Counted from the first letter of the stretch, positions 12,101 through 23,589 are shown. The stretch is 64,000 bases of DNA from Sanderia malayensis (GCA_013076295.1 RQOL01000699.1:4340001-4404000); one strand, 5' to 3'. The notes: generated by a model from the letters alone, not told the origin. Numbers and translations: made by a program.

Positions 12101-14814
12101 AAGAAGTTGCGTTGGATTTTTCCAAGATGAAAACCGCTGCTTTTGGTCTTCTGTCGAAAGGAACAAGACTTTTGAGTCTTAGCAGTAACAATGCTATCCT
12201 TGAATTTCTTCTTGAAGTAAGTAGTATGTCGCATTTCACTTGAGACAGCTGGATTTTGTATCAGCTTTTAAACAGTGACCCCGGCAAGGGGCAAGCAGCC
12301 TTATCCTCCCAATGTAGAAGGCTTATAATAATGATGTTATAGCTATTAGTATTAGTTTTGTTCCGTTGTTATATTATTCTGCAAATTTTACAGGGTGTTC
12401 CACAACTGACCGAGTACTGTTTGGATTCGAAGCAAGAAGTTGATAACGAGTTGAAGAATGTTTGCGAGCAGTTTATCAGTTCTGTTGTTGATTCATTTGC
12501 CAGTCTGTTGACTTCATTTGTTGACCAAATTGATACACTGGCCAAGTTGGCCGAAGAGGAAGGAAAAGATAAAAGACAACTTATTTCACAGCAGCCATTT
12601 GCAAAACCAGGTGAAAACGTTTTCCGTCTTACCAGCCAGAGAACCTCCAGTTTTAATTCACAAGAAACCATGCATTTAAGCCTGGTTTCCATACAGTCGT
12701 TGAGGGTCGCTGAGGGTCGCTGAAAGGATTAAAAATCACACAGAACATTGTCCAAAGTTGATTCTATCCTTTGAGTGACCCTCAACGACTACATGGAAAC
12801 CAGGCTTTACTGTTTCTACAAACTGACCGCTGGGTTTTGGTTCTGAGTTGACCAAACTTCTTTGCTGCATATTTTTTTATAAGAACATGCTTTATAAGAA
12901 TACTGAGGCTCAAACTCTTTAAAAGTTAAAATTAATGCAGCAATAAAGTTAGGCGCAAGCGTCGTTATGATTAAAATGTCTTGTTTATCCGAGCTCTCTC
13001 ACAAAGCAAAACAAGAGTCTGTTAACAATAACTTGAAAATAATTTCAGGCTTAAAATTGAAAATTTTTAAGAATATTGATCCTCGGCAAAAAATTAATAT
13101 TCTAATTAGCATTCTTATAAAAAATAATCACTTTTTTTCTCCAGATAATGTTCGGAAGATAGTCAGTGAAGCATACATGCTGTTGAAGTCGAAATTGCCA
13201 GGAACTATGGAAAGCATGGCACTTTATCTGGCCAGCAAGGAAACTGAGTACATCCTTTACAAACCAATCAAGGTAATAATGATTCAGCATACGACAATCT
13301 TCTCTTTCACAGGCAGTCTTCATTGCTTTTTCATTTGTAGTTGTCTATTTCTGCTACACTCTGTTTTCACTTCATTACAGACGAAAGTACTGAAGGTGTA
13401 CAGGCAAATGTCTGTCCTCGTTCAAGAAAACTACAACATTGAAGACCAACAGATCATTGGATGTCCTTCACAAGAGCAGGTGAGCATCGATAGATGATTT
13501 TGATGATCTTATTTTAATGTTTGTTGGAGTAGTTTTATGTGGGGTACATTTGTCTTAACGGGGTTAACATGGAAAAGATCAGAAGACGAGGGAGAGAGTT
13601 GTTGCTGCTGCATAGCAAAGCGAAGCGAAGCGGCTGCGCAGCAGAATATAATCGAGTTCTTCTTTTGTGGCCAGAATCGAGAAGGCCCAAAAAGGACCAT
13701 TTTTATTTTGACAAGAACACAGGATAGGAGTTGCTTTCTTGTCGTGGGGGTAAGGTGATAAAAATGAATGCCTGCAAGTGAGGCCCCAAAAAGCACTCAT
13801 TTCAAAACATATCGTTTTAATCAACTTCTGATTATTGGTTTTACATCACAGCAGCACTCATAACAATGTTAACAGCTGGTCTAACATTTTATGTCTACGG
13901 AGAAATATTTCTTTACGGATATTTCTATTTGATCAAATTATTAAACTAGATGTTTTCTGCACGAAACAAATTGATACCGGTTATATAAATTTTTGTGCGA
14001 ATCCAAAATGGACCATTTAGTATTAGCTTTTTTGTTAGTTCAACTCTTGTGGCGGAGTGGTTGGCACTTGTGCTTGCCACTCATGGAGTCACAGATCGAT
14101 TCCACCGAGCTCCACTTGAAGTTGAGTTGAAGTTGAGTTGGAAAGTTAAACGAGGCCCGGTACGCCGAGGATCTACAAGAGAATGTAGATCCCCGGCGTA
14201 CCGGGACTTTTCGTCTTTCCGTCCAGAACGATTTTTCAGCAGAAACGCCGAAAAACCATTAACCGGTCGTACTCAACTACTAACTCTATTGGCACACCGG
14301 GGTGACGAGCGCCAACAGTGCCGGTCTGTTCATATATATCCAGTGACATCTGCCTGGACACTCGCCACCGATATAGATACGTCAAAATATTTATCTGGAA
14401 TTATGTGCAATGACTTTCTAATTGTGGGTATGAGTCAATACGCATGCGCATTTATATCATTTGCTCTCCTTTGTCTCCATAATTTAAGTTCGAACTTTAT
14501 TCTGTTTTTGCTATTTTACCATCTATTATGCCAATGGAAAGCGTACAACATCGTTTCCAACAGCAACGCCCCCATCACTGCCAGCCAAGCCAGAGCCCAG
14601 TCATAGCTACTTCCTTCATCTTTTTAAATTAAATAAATTAATTCATTTGAACATACCTGCTATTTATTCTTTATCTTCAACCCTGCCTCATCAAACACTA
14701 TTGTAACACACACCCGAGCAGCACTCGCCTAAACGCTGTTTAAATATAGCATATTTGGTTATTAATCAAGTGCTTTTTTTGCTTCAGGTTTCTTTGCTAA
14801 TGGCCTTCAGATGA
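6178..14814 (+). CDS. COG3: Conserved oligomeric Golgi complex subunit 3
   Basis: Lobe A subunit of the COG tether that retains and recycles Golgi glycosylation enzymes. Twenty-one exons join in phase to 778 residues (human 828): 6178-6324, 6553-6678, 6883-6944, 7211-7376, 7717-7791, 7923-8015, 8360-8554, 9162-9205, 9531-9657, 9777-9868, 10193-10298, 10390-10503, 10738-10815, 10937-10988, 11422-11516, 11808-11897, 12013-12216, 12394-12610, 13145-13272, 13381-13479, 14788-14814. Diagnostic blocks: [92 protein letters not shown] and [10 protein letters not shown]. The last exon codes only eight residues. Oddities: exon 7 uses a poor donor (GTTCGT), and the exon 15 donor is tandemly duplicated. 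Introns carry several MITEs and a SINE. Family identity is certain; the tiny last exon and exon 7 end are slightly less so. Confidence 0.95.
6945..7035. repeat. Minisatellite in COG3 intron 3
   Basis: Tandem GATATAGGCAGGATATAGGTAT-type units, about 22 bases, about four copies, beginning directly after the exon 3 donor. AT-rich; no coding role seen. Confidence 0.8.
8178..8296. repeat. Fold-back MITE-like element, copy 2 (COG3 intron 6)
   Basis: Inverted repeat with near-perfect arms: ATGTCATGAACAGGAGTGTT (from 8211) and AACTCCTGTTCATGACAT (to 8286), enclosing the same GTTTATGAATGC-type core as copy 1. The sequence to the left of the arms (CAGTGATTGTCATAATAAGAA) also matches the flank of copy 1 (CAGTGGTTGTCGTGATAAGAA), so the repeat unit may start near 8178. 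Confidence 0.65.
8618..8781. mobile_element. hAT-type MITE with 8-bp target duplication (COG3 intron 7)
   Basis: A 164-bp element bounded by inverted ends CAGGGGCGGTCTGGG and CCCAGACCACCCATG (13 of 15 positions pair), flanked by perfect 8-bp direct repeats CTCGTATA at 8610-8617 and 8782-8789. The CAGGG-type terminus and 8-bp duplication are hallmarks of hAT transposons. It codes for nothing, is GC-richer than its surroundings, and lies about 60 bases downstream of the weak exon 7 donor. Confidence 0.85.
9382..9442. repeat. 31-bp tandem duplication in COG3 intron 8
   Basis: Two adjacent copies of AATTCCGTTGTTTGGACAATT followed by TCAGAATCC, differing at one or two positions. Simple local duplication. 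Confidence 0.7.
11499..11620 (+). repeat. 29-bp tandem repeat spanning the COG3 exon 15 splice donor
   Basis: Four head-to-tail units of TTTACAACTGCATTYCRGTAAG plus RCGAATC. The first holds the last bases of exon 15 and its donor (GTAAGG at 11517); the next two each repeat the same exon end and a GTAAGA donor; the fourth has decayed to GTAAAA. So three potential 5' splice sites lie 29 bases apart. Confidence 0.8.
12679..12806. mobile_element. MITE with TTA target duplication (COG3 intron 18)
   Basis: A 128-bp element with terminal inverted repeats AGCCTGGTTTCCATACAGTC and its complement (GACTACATGGAAACCAGGCT), followed inward by TTGAGGGTC/GACCCTCAA with small offsets. TTA lies at both borders (12676-12678, 12807-12809). 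Near its left end GTCGCTGAGG is duplicated. Non-coding. TTA duplications are typical of PIF/Harbinger-like MITEs, but the family is not certain. Confidence 0.75.
14048..14428 (+). mobile_element. tRNA-derived SINE, copy 1 (COG3 intron 20)
   Basis: The head resembles a tRNA with Pol III boxes: A box TGGCGGAGTGG (14050-14060) and B box AGATCGATTCC (14093-14103). A short TTGAG-type simple repeat links it to a ~280-bp body. The body begins with a 20-of-21-bp hairpin (14156-14205: CCCGGTACGCCGAGGATCTAC, 8-base loop, then the complement) and ends CTTTCTAATTGTGGG. The body is nearly identical to that at 23983-24287. Confidence 0.85.
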
Positions 14815-15242
14815 AGAAGTTAAAATTGAGTATGCACTTGAGCATGGCATAGGCAGAGCTTACGCTAAACGATTAATAACTTTGTTAATAGATTAAGATG
14901 CTAGGTTGGTTAATTTATCAAATGAAATTATAATTTAATGGGGAAATTGAAGTGTTGGTATTTCTTGTGTTGTGTAACCAGTGACGTCATGTTGAAGAGG
15001 GGTTTATTTTGTTATGGTACCAAGAGTTTACTCCTACCCAGCGGCGCACTGCGCAGAAGCCCGTGCATAAATTACTAAGTGGGAATCCTCTGTTGAGCCC
15101 CCACCTTCAAATAAGCCCCTCATAGAATAAGCTCCTACATAAAAATTCATTTTTGCGAATCCCCCCCCCCCCCCAAGGTCTTCAATCGAGGATGGGAGAA
15201 CTCTCTCTCTCTCTATCTCTCTCTCTCTCTGGAACGCTCTTG
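14815..15242. other. Intergenic region with simple repeats
   Basis: COG3 3' UTR and intergenic sequence. Holds a run of C residues (about 15161-15175) and a CT-rich tract (about 15200-15232). No gene seen. Confidence 0.7.
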
Positions 15243-15900
15243 TCACTGGGACATCGCGCGACGAACCAAGACCTGCCAAAGTAGTCTGTTTTTAGCATTT
15301 TGTTCATGTGTAGTAATACTATATCTACCACCACCGTGATCTATTCTAACGTCCACCTTTTCTAATTCGCGTTTTACAAGTTTTAGCCATGTTAGTTTCT
15401 GACCACCTCTAGCCTTTTTCACTGGTCTTTCTGTTTTTCTGAGTGCTTTCTTTGCTGGAGTACTTTCAGGAAGTCTGAGTAGATGCCCGTGCCATTTCAG
15501 TCTCCTCTCTTTCACCTTTCTGCTCTACTTTTCCATCCCTGTCCCTCTCATATAGGTCATCATTTGAGATCTTCTGTGGCCACTTAATATCTAAGATCTT
15601 CCGCAGTAGGTAGCGCTGGAATACATCTATGGTGTTTTCATGTTGTTTTGTCAGTGTCCACAGCTCGCTATTGTAGAGGAAGATACTCTCCACATGGCTC
15701 TACAAGATTCTGATCTTTACTTCTAGGGATGCTCTTTTGCTCTCAAAGATGTTCTTGAGATCTCTATATTTTCCTTGCGCCAATACCTTTCTTCTCTTTA
15801 TATCGCTTTCAGTTTCCAAGTGACTACCTAACCTAGATATTTACATTTCTTCCACTCTTCAGATCCATTTCTTTCTACCTCATGCTCTTCTGAGAACTGT
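15243..15900 (-). mobile_element. Decayed non-LTR retrotransposon, 3' end of the reverse transcriptase ORF
   Basis: Two overlapping minus-strand open frames give the conserved tail found downstream of the reverse transcriptase in many LINE-type ORFs: LYNSELWTLTKQHENTIDVF, then RYLLRKILDIKWPQKISN, then RLKWHGHLLRLPES and KKARGGQ. The frames overlap at 15466-15515 with local duplication and frameshift. The catalytic domain, endonuclease and 5' end are absent, so this is a dead, 5'-truncated copy. The clade is not clear from this tail alone. Confidence 0.75.
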
Positions 15901-16221
15901 GCAAAACGGACTTTGGCTCATACTATGAATCGCCAGCATCGCTTTCCCTTTGCTTTGCAGCAAGCCTGACTTTGTTTTCGAACTGAAGAACAAATGTATT
16001 ATTTATGGCGTTTGGAGACTAAACGCTTGGGAAGCATAAGATAAGATTTCTTCTGTTGATTGAAGCTTTGACAAGCTTTAATTTTTTTTGAAAGACTGAA
16101 TGAAGATAGAGCTGTGCTGAAGTTGAAACGACGCAATAGTTTTGTTGTCGTCATTGGATGGACTCCATCATCACTCAGAGTTTTGGTTTGTCAACAAAAA
16201 TCCGAAGGAAGAGTGTGCAAA
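15901..16221. other. Upstream region of TMTC4
   Basis: AT-rich stretch between the LINE fragment and the chosen TMTC4 start. The TMTC4 frame is open back to 16114 without an ATG, so this is probably 5' UTR and promoter. No clear TATA box seen. Confidence 0.5.
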
Positions 16222-19200
16222 ATGACTAAAAATGCAAAAATAAAGCAATCTGTTGAGCCATCTGAAGTCACGAAGTCTATAATAAGCATAAAATGTCATG
16301 CTTTGCCGATACCTGAAATATCGCAGCCAATTGCATCGTCATTGGTTGCTGTGTTATCGATTATTTCATTCTTCAATTCTCTTGAAGGAGATTTTGTTTT
16401 TGATGATAATGAAGCTATTTTGAGCAACAAAGATGTCAGCCAAGAAACGAGCATTTTTTCGATTTTTAAACACGATTTTTGGGGCAGTGATATGACATCG
16501 AAGACCAGCCATAAAAGTTACAGACCGTTTACTGTTTGGACATTCAGGCTGAACTACTGGGCTGCTGGGGGCTATAAGCCCCTAGGGTTTCACTTGGTTA
16601 ACATCATGCTTCATTCGTTGAACAGTCTTATGGTTCTGAGAGTCTACTCTGTTTTATTTGGTAATATATTTGTGTCAAGAAATGGAAGCAGGGTGTTTGC
16701 AGCTCCAAAGATCAGTCTGCTTGCTGCAATACTCTTTGCAACTCATCCAATACACACTGAAAATGTAAGATTAGAATCCTCATTGATTTTTATATTTTTT
16801 GAAATACCTTATTATTGCATATTCCCAACTCTTACGACAACCAAGTTGATATGGAAGTCAATTGGGATAGGTAAAATCCAGCAAGAACTATCCCACTGGG
16901 GCCAGATTTTTTAGCAAGGACAACCCTTTTGTTTCTTATTGGAAATTAAAAGGTCCCTTATCAAAGCAGCAATTTTAAAAATTTGGAGCAAACTTTCCAA
17001 ATTATCATTTGGAGTAACTGTGATCAGAGGAAGCTAATTGTAATCAGAGTTTTCATTTGGGGGTACACAGCTCTCACCCTTCATCCATGCAGTTGTTTGG
17101 TTTAGTACCAGCTCCAATATTTATACCAAGTTTCATGTCTTTGGATCATAAGCTGTTTAGCCATTGACATAGGTTGTGGCTAGATCAACTCCTAAAGGCC
17201 CCCAAGCTTGTGGGCCCCTGAATGGGCCCATTAAAATTGTCAATAGATAGGCTTTTCCACTAATTTTTGTCTTGAAAAAATCTCATTGTCAAGGGTCCCC
17301 CAAGCAAAATACCTCCAAGGGCCCCAAACTGTTCTGTTATGCCCAGGGCCGGTTCCATGGGGGGGTGTGGGGGGGTGTGACACCCCCCCAAGAATTGAGT
17401 TTTAGCGATTTACTCGGTAAATTTCGATTTTTGGTCGGTAAAATTATGTTACGAAAGTTTATATTGTTTTGTGGTAAGGTTTTTTTTTGAATTGCTCGGT
17501 GCATAAAAGCTTACACCCCCCGAAGAAAATTTTCTGGAACCGGCCCTGGTTATGCCAGTGTGTTTAGTATCAAGTTTATAACTGATTATGCTGCACTTGA
17601 TATTCGCAATCAATATTGTTTTCTTATGTATAGGTTGCTGGCATAGTGGGAAGGGCTGATTTATTTTGTGCTTTTTTCTTCTTTGCATCATTTCTCAGTT
17701 ATGCACGAATATTCTCATCAGGTAAGCTGAAGCTCAACATTCCTATGTGTACTACATTTTTTATTCCTTTACTTCTTTAGAATCATTTACTAATTATTTG
17801 TTTGATAAATATGGCAATGAATACATGAATACACTCCCTTGGATTTAATTGCAATAATAACTATTAACATTAAATAATAGTTGTTAATAATGAATAATTA
17901 TTCATAATTTTCATTAATTATTAATTATTGATTATTGGGTTGCTTGATATAATAGTTATAACAATAATAATAATTATTATTATTAAGTGACTTTGTTTAT
18001 TTTTCCTGAGCTCTGACAAGAACACAATCATTGTTACCAGAAACAGTGTCAACAAACAGTGTATTTGCATGCGTTGTGTTTGCACTACTGGCAATCCTTT
18101 CCAAAGAGCAAGGCATCACAGTATTAGTAAGTATCAGGTACAGTTGAACTCTGTCTTTATCTCACTTTTTTAATATGGGGCTACCTCGTTATTTGGGCCA
18201 CTTTTGTTTGGCTTGAAAAAATCGTCACCCATAATCTCATACAAATTATCCTAATGCGGTTTTCTTCTGATGTGGCTAATTTTCAGTGGCCCGTTGGTAC
18301 TTGGTAGCCTTTGGTGGTTCAGTTGTACTCGGTAGGTAGAGTGGACTGCACGTTTTGCCCCTTTTCGTTTTGTTATAACCATTAGTGAGGGTCGTATAGG
18401 GGGGAGTCATGTTCCCCTGTTCCCTTATAGAAATTGCATATGTTCCCTCATTGTTCTACGAAGAAATTTCCATTTTTGTGTTCCCTGATCCCTGTTTGCT
18501 ATCAATGTTCGCTTGTTTCCCGTGTAATTTTCTCATGTTCCCTTGTTCCTTTTTTAATTTTGGGCATGTTCCCCTGTTCCCTGGAACCCCTATATGACCC
18601 TCATTAGTCATGATCACTCAGATGCAGCATTCAATGCAGTAGCTATTTAATCAAACATTTGTTTTATCGTCAATCTTTTCCAATCATATTCCAGGGCTTT
18701 TGCATTGTTTTTGACTGCATGAAAATACTATCTGTCAAGAAGCGTGCTATAATTGAAATTTACAAAACTGGGAAAGCTAAAGAATCCGAAGAGGTGTCGA
18801 ATTGTTTTTCATTCTATACAATTCAGCTTCATTTCATCACCGTACTTCTTCTTCGGTCAATCACTTGTCTAAATTAGTGATAAAGAGCTTTTAGTAACAT
18901 ATTGGGACGTTATTTGGCTTTCTTAGTTAATTCTGTTTTTGGAGCTTTTCATTAAGCACTTTTATTTATTCCTTCATCTTCTATTCGCAGAAATGGTTGC
19001 TACCTTTCTTCAAGAGGATTTTCATTTTGATTTTCACCTCGTTTTTGCTCTTGATTTGGAGAATGAAGCTCATGGGTTCGAATCCACCCCAGTTCCAAGA
19101 GGCAGACAATCCTTCAGCCTTCATGACAAACAGATTACTTAGAGTATGCTTACAAGCTCCTTACAACCTTACAATCTCTTTAACACACCTATTGACTCTT

Positions 19201-22200
19201 AAAGCTTTTGGTTAGTGTGTAGTACTAATTCTAAACGCATTTATTGTCGATTAATATTCAAAGCCTTTTTTTTACGAATACTTGTGTTCTTGCCGCTCTT
19301 TTGCTAACCACAAGTCCAACACTTTTAATCGAGCATAAATGGTGAATTTATGTCATAATAAGCATTTTATTATATCTTACAGGTTGTCAACTACAATTAC
19401 ATTTACAGTTTGAACATTTGGCTGCTGTTAAATCCATGGTGGCTTTGTTTTGATTGGGCAATGGGTTGCATTCCATTGATAACAAAGTTCAATGACATAC
19501 GATTGGTTGCACCGACACTCTTTTGGATTACGTTACTTTTACTTACATACAAATCCATTCGGAATCTCCACTGCCATTTCAGCAGGTAATCTAAACTAAA
19601 ATACTTTTATCATTAATATAATATTAATAATGATAACAATAATAATAATAATGATTTAATTAAATGTCAAAGGTATTGAATATTTTGACTATTTGGGGAC
19701 ACTGTCTTTTATTACCCCAATAACCTGGGTACTCATTAACCGACCTTGGAAGGATGGACAGGTGAGTTGGCTGTCGGCTTGTAGTTCGTGGTTCCGACCG
19801 TTCGTGGATTCGAACCCATGATGGTTGCTCTTCAAGGATACGAAGTCCAGTGCCTTAACCACTAGGCTACACCACCGATAATATTACAGTGGTTCTTCCA
19901 TATGATAGGCACCAGTGGGTACAATTGAAGGTAAAAACCCCTCTTAGACAATGGAATTTTCTAAGAAATAACAATGGATAACAATGGGTACAATTGTTAT
20001 TCATAATTTTGTAACAATGGATAACAATATTATTTCAGTTTTGACCAAACGAAACCAGTTATATAGAGGTTTTCTTTCGTGAAACTCTTGTTTGGACAGA
20101 AAAGCCTGTCCGTTGTCCGTTATAGAGAGGTGCTCGTTGAATAGAGACTGCTCTTACAAGAAGTGACTACGTGAAATTATTGGACGCAAATATTTCTCCG
20201 TTGTTTAGAGGTGTCCGTCAATGATCGCTTCACTCTATTAATATTGCTATAGCGATGTTTATCCATGCGATTCTTATGCCGACTGACGCTCATTCTCTTT
20301 TAGAACGTTGCTATTGTGCATTGGTTTTACAATAATTCCATTTTTACCATCGACAAACATCTTCTTCACTGTTGGATTTGTAATTGCTGAAAGAAACCTG
20401 TATTTATCCAGTGTTGGATTCATTGGAATTGTTGCTCTTGGAATGCTCGTCGCTTGCCAAAATACCTTTATTCGCAAAGTAAAGAGTTTGATGTTTTTTG
20501 CTCCGTCTTCTATCCTTATTTTAGCCTTTTGTCCTGTACTCTTCCTGATTACGAAGTGTGCTTTCATTGGCTTTAGATCTTCAAGATTTGTTTGCCTTTA
20601 TTGATTGGAATTTTCATACTGAAATGCCACCAGGTATTTCCTTTTTGCTTTCCACTTTATTTACTCTATTCTGCAACTTCTTTTTATTTTAATGCTGATT
20701 AATGCTTTGCATTTACGCCAGTTTTGCATCAAGCCCATTTGATGCTGTTGCTTCTTCTATTGTTTTGAACCGAAATATCAGCCTGGAGGTTTCTTAATCT
20801 ACTGGTTCTTATACGCGGTTGTTTACTGGATATGCATGTTTTATTTTCTCTTGTTTTCAAGCGGAGTAGAGACTGGCTTAGCGAAGAAGCATTGTTTAAA
20901 GCAGGAGAAGCGGTGTGTCCATCGAACGCTAAGGTAATTGCAACTTTATATCTTAGATTAGAACTATTTCTCATGTGTATACCAGTTCATGGGATCGAAA
21001 GTGAATCGTGTTAATCCATGGATTGACCTAGACTCATTACATTGCATCCCTGTGCCTCACTTGTTTTGCTCCCTCGGTTGAGGTGTTGAGCCCTTGTGTT
21101 GAGCGAGTTGCGAGCGAGGCACTGGGACGTAATGTAATGAGTATAGAGGATTGGATTGACCAAGAGTTTCGTGGACTTGTAGCCTCGTTTTAATTGCAAG
21201 GTTAAGATGACCGGCATGCATTTTGTCTGCATCTAATCAATTGAATGTTCATTCCTAGGTGCATTATAACATAGCAAATATATTGTCAGGGAGAGGAGAA
21301 ACAAAGAGTGCTATTTCATATTATAGAGAATCGATAAGGTTTCCAGAAATTTCGATAATATCTTCATGCATTATTGTTCTTCTTATATATATATATACAT
21401 ATATATTCTTTCTTGGGTTTAATCAATGTTTACAATTGTGTTCACAGACTCAATCCAACTTATGACCAACCATTGAACAATCTTGGAAACATATTACAGG
21501 TTTGTCTATTCATTTCCTATAATAATCGCATGTACAATGCAATGGTAATGCCAATACTTGATAAGTTAGCAATAAAAAGAGCAAGCTTTAGACGTCAGTA
21601 GCTATTTTTAGCCACACGGCAATGAGAAATGAATTTACTCAAAAATGTCAGGATAGAGAAGCTTGGTAGAGAAACAATATCGACGCCCTTGTGCAAGACA
21701 CATAAAAAGAGGCTACTTTTAGTTAATTAAAGTTTGCTCGTGGTACCATCTTTTTTCCTTATTCCTACTTTAATTAGGACTGTATCTTTTTTTAGAAAGC
21801 GGGAAACCTTTTAGAATCAGAGAAATTGCTGGAGAAAGCAGTAGCCATTAAGTAATTACGATTATTGCTTTCATTAATGCTTCGTTATTTTTGATCAGGT
21901 AGCTACGTAGGCTTTCGTGAACTTTTTAAAATTAATTTTATGGACTTTTGTTTATTTTTTGAAATTCATCATTCGTTTTCTTTTTAGCTTAAAGTTTGCA
22001 ACAGGGTGGATGAATTTGGGAGTAACAAAAACGGAGCTGAAGAAATATATTGTGAATTGATTTTATAAATATCCATATTGTGAATGAATATATTGTGAAT
22101 ATATTGTGAATGAATTGATTTATTATTGCACGTTGTTTGCTGTAAATATAATGCTTTAAATTGCAATTGATTTTATCTGCTTAACTTTAGGATGCAGAAA

Positions 22201-23589
22201 AATGCTACTTAAATGCATTGAGTCACAGAAAACGTTATCCGGATGCTCAGTACAATCTTGCTAACTTGGTAAGCAAGCATCGAGTATTTATTTGTTACAG
22301 TAATTCTAATTTTATTTTACATTTCACGTGCTTAAATGCATGTTTTACTCATGTGACAGTTGGAGGATTGTTAGCTTGTATCTAAAATCCAACGCGTTTA
22401 CCTTTCGCTCTGTTTGCTCTAGTATTTACAAATGAAAGAATATCAGAAGGCATTGAAGCATTTTAAGGCAGCCATTGAAATGAAACAGGACCACGAAAGC
22501 TCATGGTTGAACTTGTTACTTCTTCTTGATAATCTAGGTTTGTATTTTGAAAATTTTGCATTCAGCTCAGTACTCCGACACAATACACTACGCACACCCC
22601 TTTGTAACAAATGTTTAGAAAAGTGAACCAAATAATTTTAGTTTCACGTTTACTTCCATTTTAGGTCTGAAAAATGAATCTTTTGTCATGAGTAAAAAAG
22701 TTGAGAAAATTCTTCCAGAGAGTCCAGCAATTTTTTACACGATTGGAAATATGTATGGAAATGCTGGATTTTACGAGGTCAGAGGAATAGACTCTCAGTA
22801 ACACAATCCTCAGTAACATAATGGGAACACAATAGGTACACAATGGGAACACAACAGTAGCATAACAATTACACAACAGTAACACAATTGGAACACAATT
22901 GGACCAAAATAGGTACACAACAGTAACACAATGGGAACACAATAGGAACAGAATAGGAACACATCAGGAACACAATAGGAACACAATTGGACACAATTGG
23001 AACACAATCTTCTTTAAGAAGTCCTTCATGTTTCGAATATCTGAAAATAAACATTTTCTGGTTTTGTTGAACCTTCTAATAATCCATGATTAATATATTT
23101 TTATATTTTGTATCGTCGTTCGATTTCTAATCAGTCAAATGAACAAATGCTTTGTTTTTTAGCAAGCTGAACGATACTACCTCAAAGCCATTCAACTGAA
23201 TCCGAAGGAATCTACGTATTACGGCAACCTGGGTAAGCATAATCATAATCAATGATCACAATTTGCGATCATAATCAATTATCACGATTTGCGATCATGA
23301 TTCACGATCACATGATCATAATCAATTATCATTATCAATGATCATAATCAATGATCATGATTCACGATCACATGATCATAATCAATGATCATAGTCCGTG
23401 ATCATAATCAAAAAATGATTAAATATCGTGATGTTAATTATTATACCTTTATTTGTTTTAGGAGTTTTGTACCATCGATGGAAGAAATTAAGTTTAGCTG
23501 AAGATAACTACAAAAGATCTCTACAGTTAAATCCTAACAACCAAATGACAATTGAGAATTACAGAAAGTTTCAGCAAATGAAGAAATAA
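16222..23589 (+). CDS. TMTC4: Transmembrane O-mannosyltransferase TMTC4-like
   Basis: ER multipass enzyme of the TMTC family, which O-mannosylates cadherin-type domains. Eighteen in-phase exons give 743 residues (human 741): 16222-16764, 17634-17721, 18041-18126, 18695-18793, 18991-19143, 19383-19585, 20304-20478, 20577-20633, 20862-20933, 21259-21338, 21448-21499, 21796-21851, 21988-22051, 22191-22268, 22423-22537, 22665-22777, 23163-23232, 23462-23589. The lumenal loop acidic pair is in DFVFDDNEAI (about 57-65), followed by KSYRPFTVWTFRLNYW, VAGIVGRADLFCAFFF, ILSKEQGITVL, NPWWLCFDWAMGCIPL and PFLPSTNIFFTVGFVIAERN. TPRs fill the last third (about 493-743: NAKVHYNIANIL, LNPTYDQPLNNLGNIL, YPDAQYNLANL). 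The match is closer to TMTC4 than to TMTC1-3, including the ENY ending. Exon 16 uses an unusual donor (GTCAGA). The first in-frame ATG was chosen. Confidence 0.93.
17344..17548. mobile_element. hAT-type MITE with 8-bp target duplication (TMTC4 intron 1)
   Basis: A 205-bp non-coding element with inverted ends CAGGGCCGGTTCCA and TGGAACCGGCCCTG, flanked by perfect direct repeats GTTATGCC at 17336-17343 and 17549-17556. Inner arms carry G-runs (17360-17380) opposed by C-runs. Ends and duplication length fit a hAT non-autonomous element, but its ends differ from the one at 8618, so it belongs to a different subfamily. Confidence 0.9.
18405..18600. repeat. TTCCC-rich minisatellite (TMTC4 intron 3)
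   Basis: Imperfect repeats of CATGTTCCCCTGTTCCCT with spacing of about 40-60 bases, bracketed by CATATAGGGG-like sequence at both sides. No coding role seen. Confidence 0.5.
19690..19880 (-). mobile_element. tRNA-derived SINE, second family (TMTC4 intron 6)
   Basis: Read on the minus strand, a tRNA-like head carries an A box TAGCCTAGTGGTTAAGG (19853-19869) and a perfect B box GGTTCGAATCC (19806-19816), spaced as in a tRNA. The downstream part holds GGTCGGTTAATGAGTACCCA. It does not share the body of the SINE at 14048 and 23903. The tRNA fold is degraded, so this is not a functional tRNA gene. Confidence 0.75.
22795..23010. repeat. GGAACACAATA minisatellite (TMTC4 intron 16)
   Basis: About twenty 10-12-base units of the type GGAACACAATA / AGTAACACAATT. 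The array starts just after the exon 16 donor and creates long but spurious minus-strand open frames rich in C, V, P and L. Confidence 0.85.
23233..23425. repeat. Palindromic TGATCA-rich repeat (TMTC4 intron 17)
   Basis: Irregular tandem units built from AATCATAATCAATGATCA and TTCACGATCACATGATCA. The units are themselves dyad-symmetric around TGATCA, so both strands look alike. The array begins at the exon 17 donor. Confidence 0.8.

Noticed and set aside
13537..13824. Overlapping open frames on both strands in COG3 intron 20
   Set aside because: No family similarity, mutually overlapping, and lie in a stretch that must be intron to join COG3 exons 20 and 21.
19076..19090. Perfect Pol III B-box-like GGGTTCGAATCC in the TMTC4 region
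   Set aside because: It lies inside TMTC4 exon 5, whose reading frame and family match (PQFQEADNPSAF) are clear; there is no A box at the right distance.
22661..23054. Overlapping minus-strand frames rich in Cys, Val, Pro and Leu that look like a membrane protein
   Set aside because: They are translations of the GGAACACAATA minisatellite and overlap real TMTC4 exon 16 on the other strand.
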